Positions 52,401-58,400 of a stretch of DNA of 64,000 bases are shown piece after piece (the first letter of the stretch is position 1; the number at the start of each line of letters is the position of its first letter). Source of the DNA: Lepidostoma basale (taxonomy: Eukaryota; Arthropoda; Insecta; Trichoptera; Lepidostomatidae); NCBI GenBank assembly GCA_022606425.2, contig JAHDVF020000136.1, positions 62,001 through 126,000 of the forward strand, read 5' to 3'. The position numbers were made by a program, and so were the translations under genes. The notes beneath the pieces are model-generated. The model saw nothing but the letters and a program-made list of their open reading frames with translations. It was not told the DNA's origin and did not search any database.

Positions 52401-55400
52401 TATATTAATTATATAATATGGAGTTTTACATCATTGTTCAAGAAACACATATTTTTTGTTTTCTTTTTTCTAAGTTTTAATTCGATGGATTGGTTTGCAG
52501 CAAAGTCTAATATCTTTCCTGGTTCTTTGGATGCCAATTGGGCATTTAATGTGGTAGTTTCTTTTCCGTTGCTTTTTACATTTTTGTATACAAAATGTTA
52601 TTTAATCCCCATACATTTTTAGCTATTGAATACCAAATACAGCATGGCATTTTTTTTCACATATTATCGCCGGGAATCGAACCCGAGACCTTCGGTGGGG
52701 CTGACATGCCTGTTGCCACTCTCTCAAGAAGGCGGTTAGGTTTAATAAATATATTTTCTTCTATATTCGCCCTGAGGATTTATATTTGAAATAATAGATA
52801 AGCACTTTGTATTATCACAAAACTTTAATATTTTTTTAATTGCAGACATGTTTCAGTCCTAATTCTGTGCACAAATTTTAACAATAAATAAAAACAGAAC
52901 TTTTTGCACACAGAAGAAAAACCGAAACAAGTCTCTAACTAAAAAATCAATAAAGCGTTGTGATTATACAAAAATATTAAAATTTTTATAAACAAATAAA
53001 CATCATATTTGATTGTTTTTTGTTTTAAACGTCTACTTCTCCGGTGTTACAACCCTCGGTGGGTCTTAGCCTCCTCTACGAAACATCTCCATCCCATCCT
53101 GTCTCTTGCCGCCACCTCCCAGTCTTGCTGCTCCAGGATCCGATAGTGTGCCACGGCACCATCCAACATCCTACTGGATTATCATACAACACTCTTTTTC
53201 GTAGATTCAGATCCCCCATGCGGTGCAAGTGCTCCAGCCAGCGCAGTCTGTTAATCATTATAAACTTGACCACGCTGACGTCCTGGTATAGATCGTAGAG
53301 CTCTGTGTTGTATCTCCTTCTCCACGTCTGACCATCCTTAATGGTTCCAAAGATTCTGCGGCGGATCTTCCTTTCGAAGCAGCTTATCTTTATTTCATCT
53401 AGATACTTGAAGGTCCTGACCTGTTACCAACTCATTTAATAAGTAATTTAATGTTTCAGACCAAACGTTTGTGGAAGTAATGTTTTTTGATTCTTATTTT
53501 TTATTCGCTTTGATGCAATTCAGTATTAAAAATATTTGCATAAAAATGCAACGCATACTTCGTATTTATGTAGGTTCTTTGTAACTGCAATTGAATCAAC
53601 ATGTTAAGAGGTAATTCACACATTAATTAATGCAATGCGAATGGATGTTGACCTGAAGGCATTGCTTTAATACATGTAAGTGAAAAATGCTATACGATTT
53701 GTAATTGTGATGATATACAAGTTAAATGTTGGCTTTAAGTTTAAATTTGTTAACAAGAAAATATATAATTTACTAGCGGACCCGACAGTCGATGTCCTGC
53801 CCGAACGAAAACATTTTGTTTTCCTAGAACCAGAACATAGTGCCACCTACCGAGTCCAAATGTGAATCTGTAACATCCAGGGACCCACTCCGTTTAGGAG
53901 GAGTTTAACTACATATGCCCATACAAAATAATTATATAGACATATTATTATATAGATATATTATTATAAGATATGAAATAGGCAAAAACTGGATGTCATA
54001 AAACAAGAGAACTATAATAATTTGAATATTAGAGAGTGAGAGAGAAATACTTCGAGGGTTCTTTGCGAATACCTGTGAACAAGCGACTATGAAATACTTC
54101 GAATACGCATCGCGCATGTCCGATTATTAGTGCGCATGCTCGGAACGCCATTTTGAAATTAGTTTGCTTTATAACAGTCAGAATACAAGTTAATTAACCA
54201 ATTTTTAAGAGTAAAAAGAGAACCGTTCGTGGAGCACACAAGTTAAATTTATTACTGTTTACGATTGTACACTTAACCAAGTTTTTGAAGGGTAGAAAAT
54301 CTTTCTTTTTCGGTCTGTTCCCGTCCACTCCAGGACAAAGGCCTCCTCCATTCGCTTCCTCGCCACTGTCTTGTGCAGACTGCATCTAGGATATTCCGAC
54401 ATGTATATTCAGGTCATCCTTCCATCGTAGTGGCGGTCACTCTGCACTTACTTCCGTGAATATTTTACGGGTTGCAACTAGTAATTAATATAAACGATCA
54501 TTCTTAAAAAAGAGTTGGATGGAGTAGGATCCTCGAGGTTCTATAGACAACAGTGTGCTCGGAGAAGAAGTATTCAACAATTGTCTATCAACTTTTCATA
54601 ATCATTTATCTTCTCTCAGTATTAATTTCACTTTCTCTTACGCACATAACAGATTACTTGGAATTTTACCCGGAATAATAAGAGAACCTACAGACATGTA
54701 ACGTGTGTCTACACACAAAGTATGAATATTCATAGTTATATATGTTGCGAGATCTTACGGAAATGCGTATAATATGGAAATGTAATCATTGTAGCATGCT
54801 AATAATGTATGCACATATTGCACATATTCGTAACAGTTCCCTATGAATGTGATAACATTACATATAATTTTACTAGCTACTCTGTATACCTATGTGTTTT
54901 AATAAATAATAGTAGATTACTCTTTTGAGTATATTAATAAAAATAAAATCTACCATATTTTTATACATTGTAAATTCTTACACATAGAAAGGACATCTGT
55001 GGTTCGAAACATGTTTATGAAAAGTGCAAAAATGTGTTTATGAAAAGTGCAAAAAAGAAACACAATCTATTTTGGATTCCCCATACATAAAAAAAATTCT
55101 ATGTATATACATAAAATTATATACGTGTAACGTGAATAATCATAATATCCTAATATCTCTTAATATTCTTCGTCAACCTGATGAAGATGTTAAGAAGATA
55201 AGACACAGAGGATGTCGTGCTGGCAGGAAAGTGAAACGACCACCTCTCGCCGTATCAAGTGCAGAATCGACGAAAGGGAACCGGGTATCAGACTCTTTCC
55301 GGGAGAAACACATTGGAATTGGAAGCTGGAATGCTCGGTCAATTAGAAATAAGGAAGATGAAATAGATAATATCTTCAAAACGCAAAACCTACATCTATT

Positions 55401-58400
55401 CACCCTAACAGAAACGTGGCACGAAAGCTCCGATTCTATATGTCTAAAAAATATGCAAGCTCTTGGTTATGTGACGGTAGATGAAGCGAGACCCATAAGA
55501 AAAGAAAAATCAAGGGATAACCTTAATTTTACAAACCATGGTGGTATTGTCACCATCGCCCGGCAAGGCTTGCATATTGAGAGAATTAAAATCGGAGTTT
55601 TCGAGACGTTTGAACATCTTGGGTGTCGCGTGTCATCGGGAAGAACATCTTTCACCCTTATCACTATTTACCGACCAGGATCTAAATCAACCTGCGTTAA
55701 ATTTTACGAAGAATTCTCGGAACTGCTACAATTCGCGGCCAGCCTCTCTGAACATTGGATGATTGTTGGAGACATCAATATCCGATTAGAGAGAACCTCA
55801 TCGTCTAGTGATAAATTCCTAGACATGATGGAATGCTATGGGTCCAAGCAATGGGTTACCGAGCCAACACATACCGCAGGTGGATTACTGGATATCCTCA
55901 TCTCCAACAAAAATGCTGTTAACACTCCGGCAAGTGTTATAGATATTGGACTCTCGGACCACAAAATGATTCGTACGGAGATCCCTTTCCATCCACCACG
56001 ACCCGTGTTTCAAACTTTCACTTCACGTACATGGCGCTCTTTCAATTTTGAAAAATTTGAAAGAGACTTGATGAACTCACATGTTTGTGAAAAATATAAT
56101 AACAATACCCTCGAAATGTCATTAGATGAATTAGTTCAAACCTACTACAATGTTTTTACTTCTCTTCTCGACAAGCATGCTCCACATTCGACAAAAACAC
56201 TCCGGGTGCGAGTGTCCAATGCATGGTTTGATGAAGAATGTCGTAGAAACAAGAGACTAATGCGTAGGTTTGAACGTATGTACCGAAACACAGGCCTAAG
56301 TTCTTCAAGAGAAGCCTGGGTGAGATCGCAGAATTCTTTTAGAGACCTGATCAAGAAGAAAAGATCGGAGTACTGGAAATGTAAAATTGAATCGGAAAAG
56401 GAAAATCCCCGACATCTATGGAATTCCGTTAAATCAGTACTCGGAAATAATCAACAAGAAAAGGCCTCTACCAAGTTATCTCCTCAGGACTTCGCCCAAT
56501 TCTTTGAAGATAAAATCGCTGTGATTCGTGCAACGACTTCATCTACAACACCACCAACTTTCACGACATATGAGGGAAAACTTCTAACTAAATTTAATAT
56601 CACAACACCTCAAGAAGTGATTAAACTTATCTTAAACGCACCTAATAAACAGTGTTCGCTTGATCCGATTCCGACATGGCTTCTCAAGAGATGCTGTCAC
56701 CATGTTGCTCCATTTTTAGTCAAAATTTTTAACAAATCTCTTCTAACAGGACAAGTCCCCTTTTTGCTCAAGAAAGCTATTGTTTCTCCCATATTAAAAA
56801 AACCTCAACTAGATTCCGAAAATCTTAGTAACTTCCGGCCCGTCTCAAATCTACCTTTCATCTCTAAAGTTCTTGAAAAAATTGTAGCCTCCCAAATTTC
56901 TAATCACCTTTCGACAAATAATATTTTGTCTAAATTACAATCCGCCTACAGACGTTTCCATTCAACGGAGACGGGATTGCTTAGAGTCATGTCAGATTTA
57001 GTACTGGCAAACGAATCGGGCAAATTGGCACTGCTCTCCCTTCTGGACATGAGCGCTGCGTTTGACACAATTGATCACTCATATCTTATCCAACGATTAG
57101 CGATCACGTATGGTTTTAGAGGTAATGCCATAGACTGGCTAAATTCATATCTGTCGGATCGTTCACAAGCTGTGCAGCTAGCAGGTAAAAAATCCTCATT
57201 TACTAATATCCAATCTGGTGTGCCACAAGGCTCTGTTTTAGGACCCCTTTTATTTATCATGTTTACAAATGACGTTGCCAAAATAATAGAATCCTTTGGC
57301 CTCCTCTCACATTGCTATGCTGATGATCAGCAACTTTATTTTTTCTGCAACCCTGATGACACCAAACATCTTACGTCAACAACGGTCAACTGCATTGATG
57401 CCATATCCAGATGGATGGCATCAAACAAACTTAAACTAAATCCATCCAAAACGGAATTTCTCTGGACTTCTTCCGCAAAGCGCCAACATCTTATCGATCA
57501 TTCCTCAATTTCAACAGCTGACAATGATATCGTTCCCAAAAACTCCACAAAGCTTCTTGGTGTTTATCTTGACGCAAATCTGTCTCTAAAATCCCAAATT
57601 AATAACACGGTCAGCGCTAGTTTCTTCCACCTAAGACGATTAAAATCCGTCAAAAGGAGTATTCCCCACGACACTTTCAAAACTCTTGTAAATTCATTCG
57701 TTGTGTCACGACTTGATTATTGTAATGGAATTTATGCAAACATTCCAAAACAACAAATAAACAAACTTCAATCTGCGTTCAATGCAGCAGCAAGGCTCAT
57801 TAAAGGCATTCCAAAAAAGTCTCATATAACACAACATCTCAAAGAACTTCACTGGCTTAAAAGTCCAGAAAGAATCCAGTATAAACTCTGCTGGACAGTC
57901 TTCAAAGCGCTACATGGAATGGCACCAAGTTATATATCTGAACTCTGTATAACGGACAGCCTAAATTCACGGAAATCCACACTTCGCTCGGCGAACTCCT
58001 CAGCAATAGGAAGATTAGTTGAGCCGAAGCGTTGCCCCAGTACAAATTTCGGGGATCGAGCGTTCGCGGTAGCCGGTCCATCAGCTTGGAACAATCTCCC
58101 TTCACACCTTAGATGCATAAATGATCCGACAGATTTCAGATCTAAATTGAAAACCCATCTTTTTCATATTTCATACCCAATTTAAACATTTATACTTTGT
58201 TCTACTATACTTTCAAACCGATCGTTTTTTAAGCGGTCACATTTAGATTTTTAAGATTTAAAACACGTCTTAATGCGCCCTTGAGGTGATTACATCACAA
58301 AAACGGCGCTTTAAAAGTCAGCATATTATTATTATTATTATTATTAATAAGGTATATGATTTAATAAATACAAAAATGCACGATAACTTTTTTTTGTTTT

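Noticed and set aside
52855..52925. Hammerhead-like 'gacatgtttcagtcc'
   Set aside because: Only the CAUGUC/GAAA part fits on the minus strand; no core box or hairpin follows.
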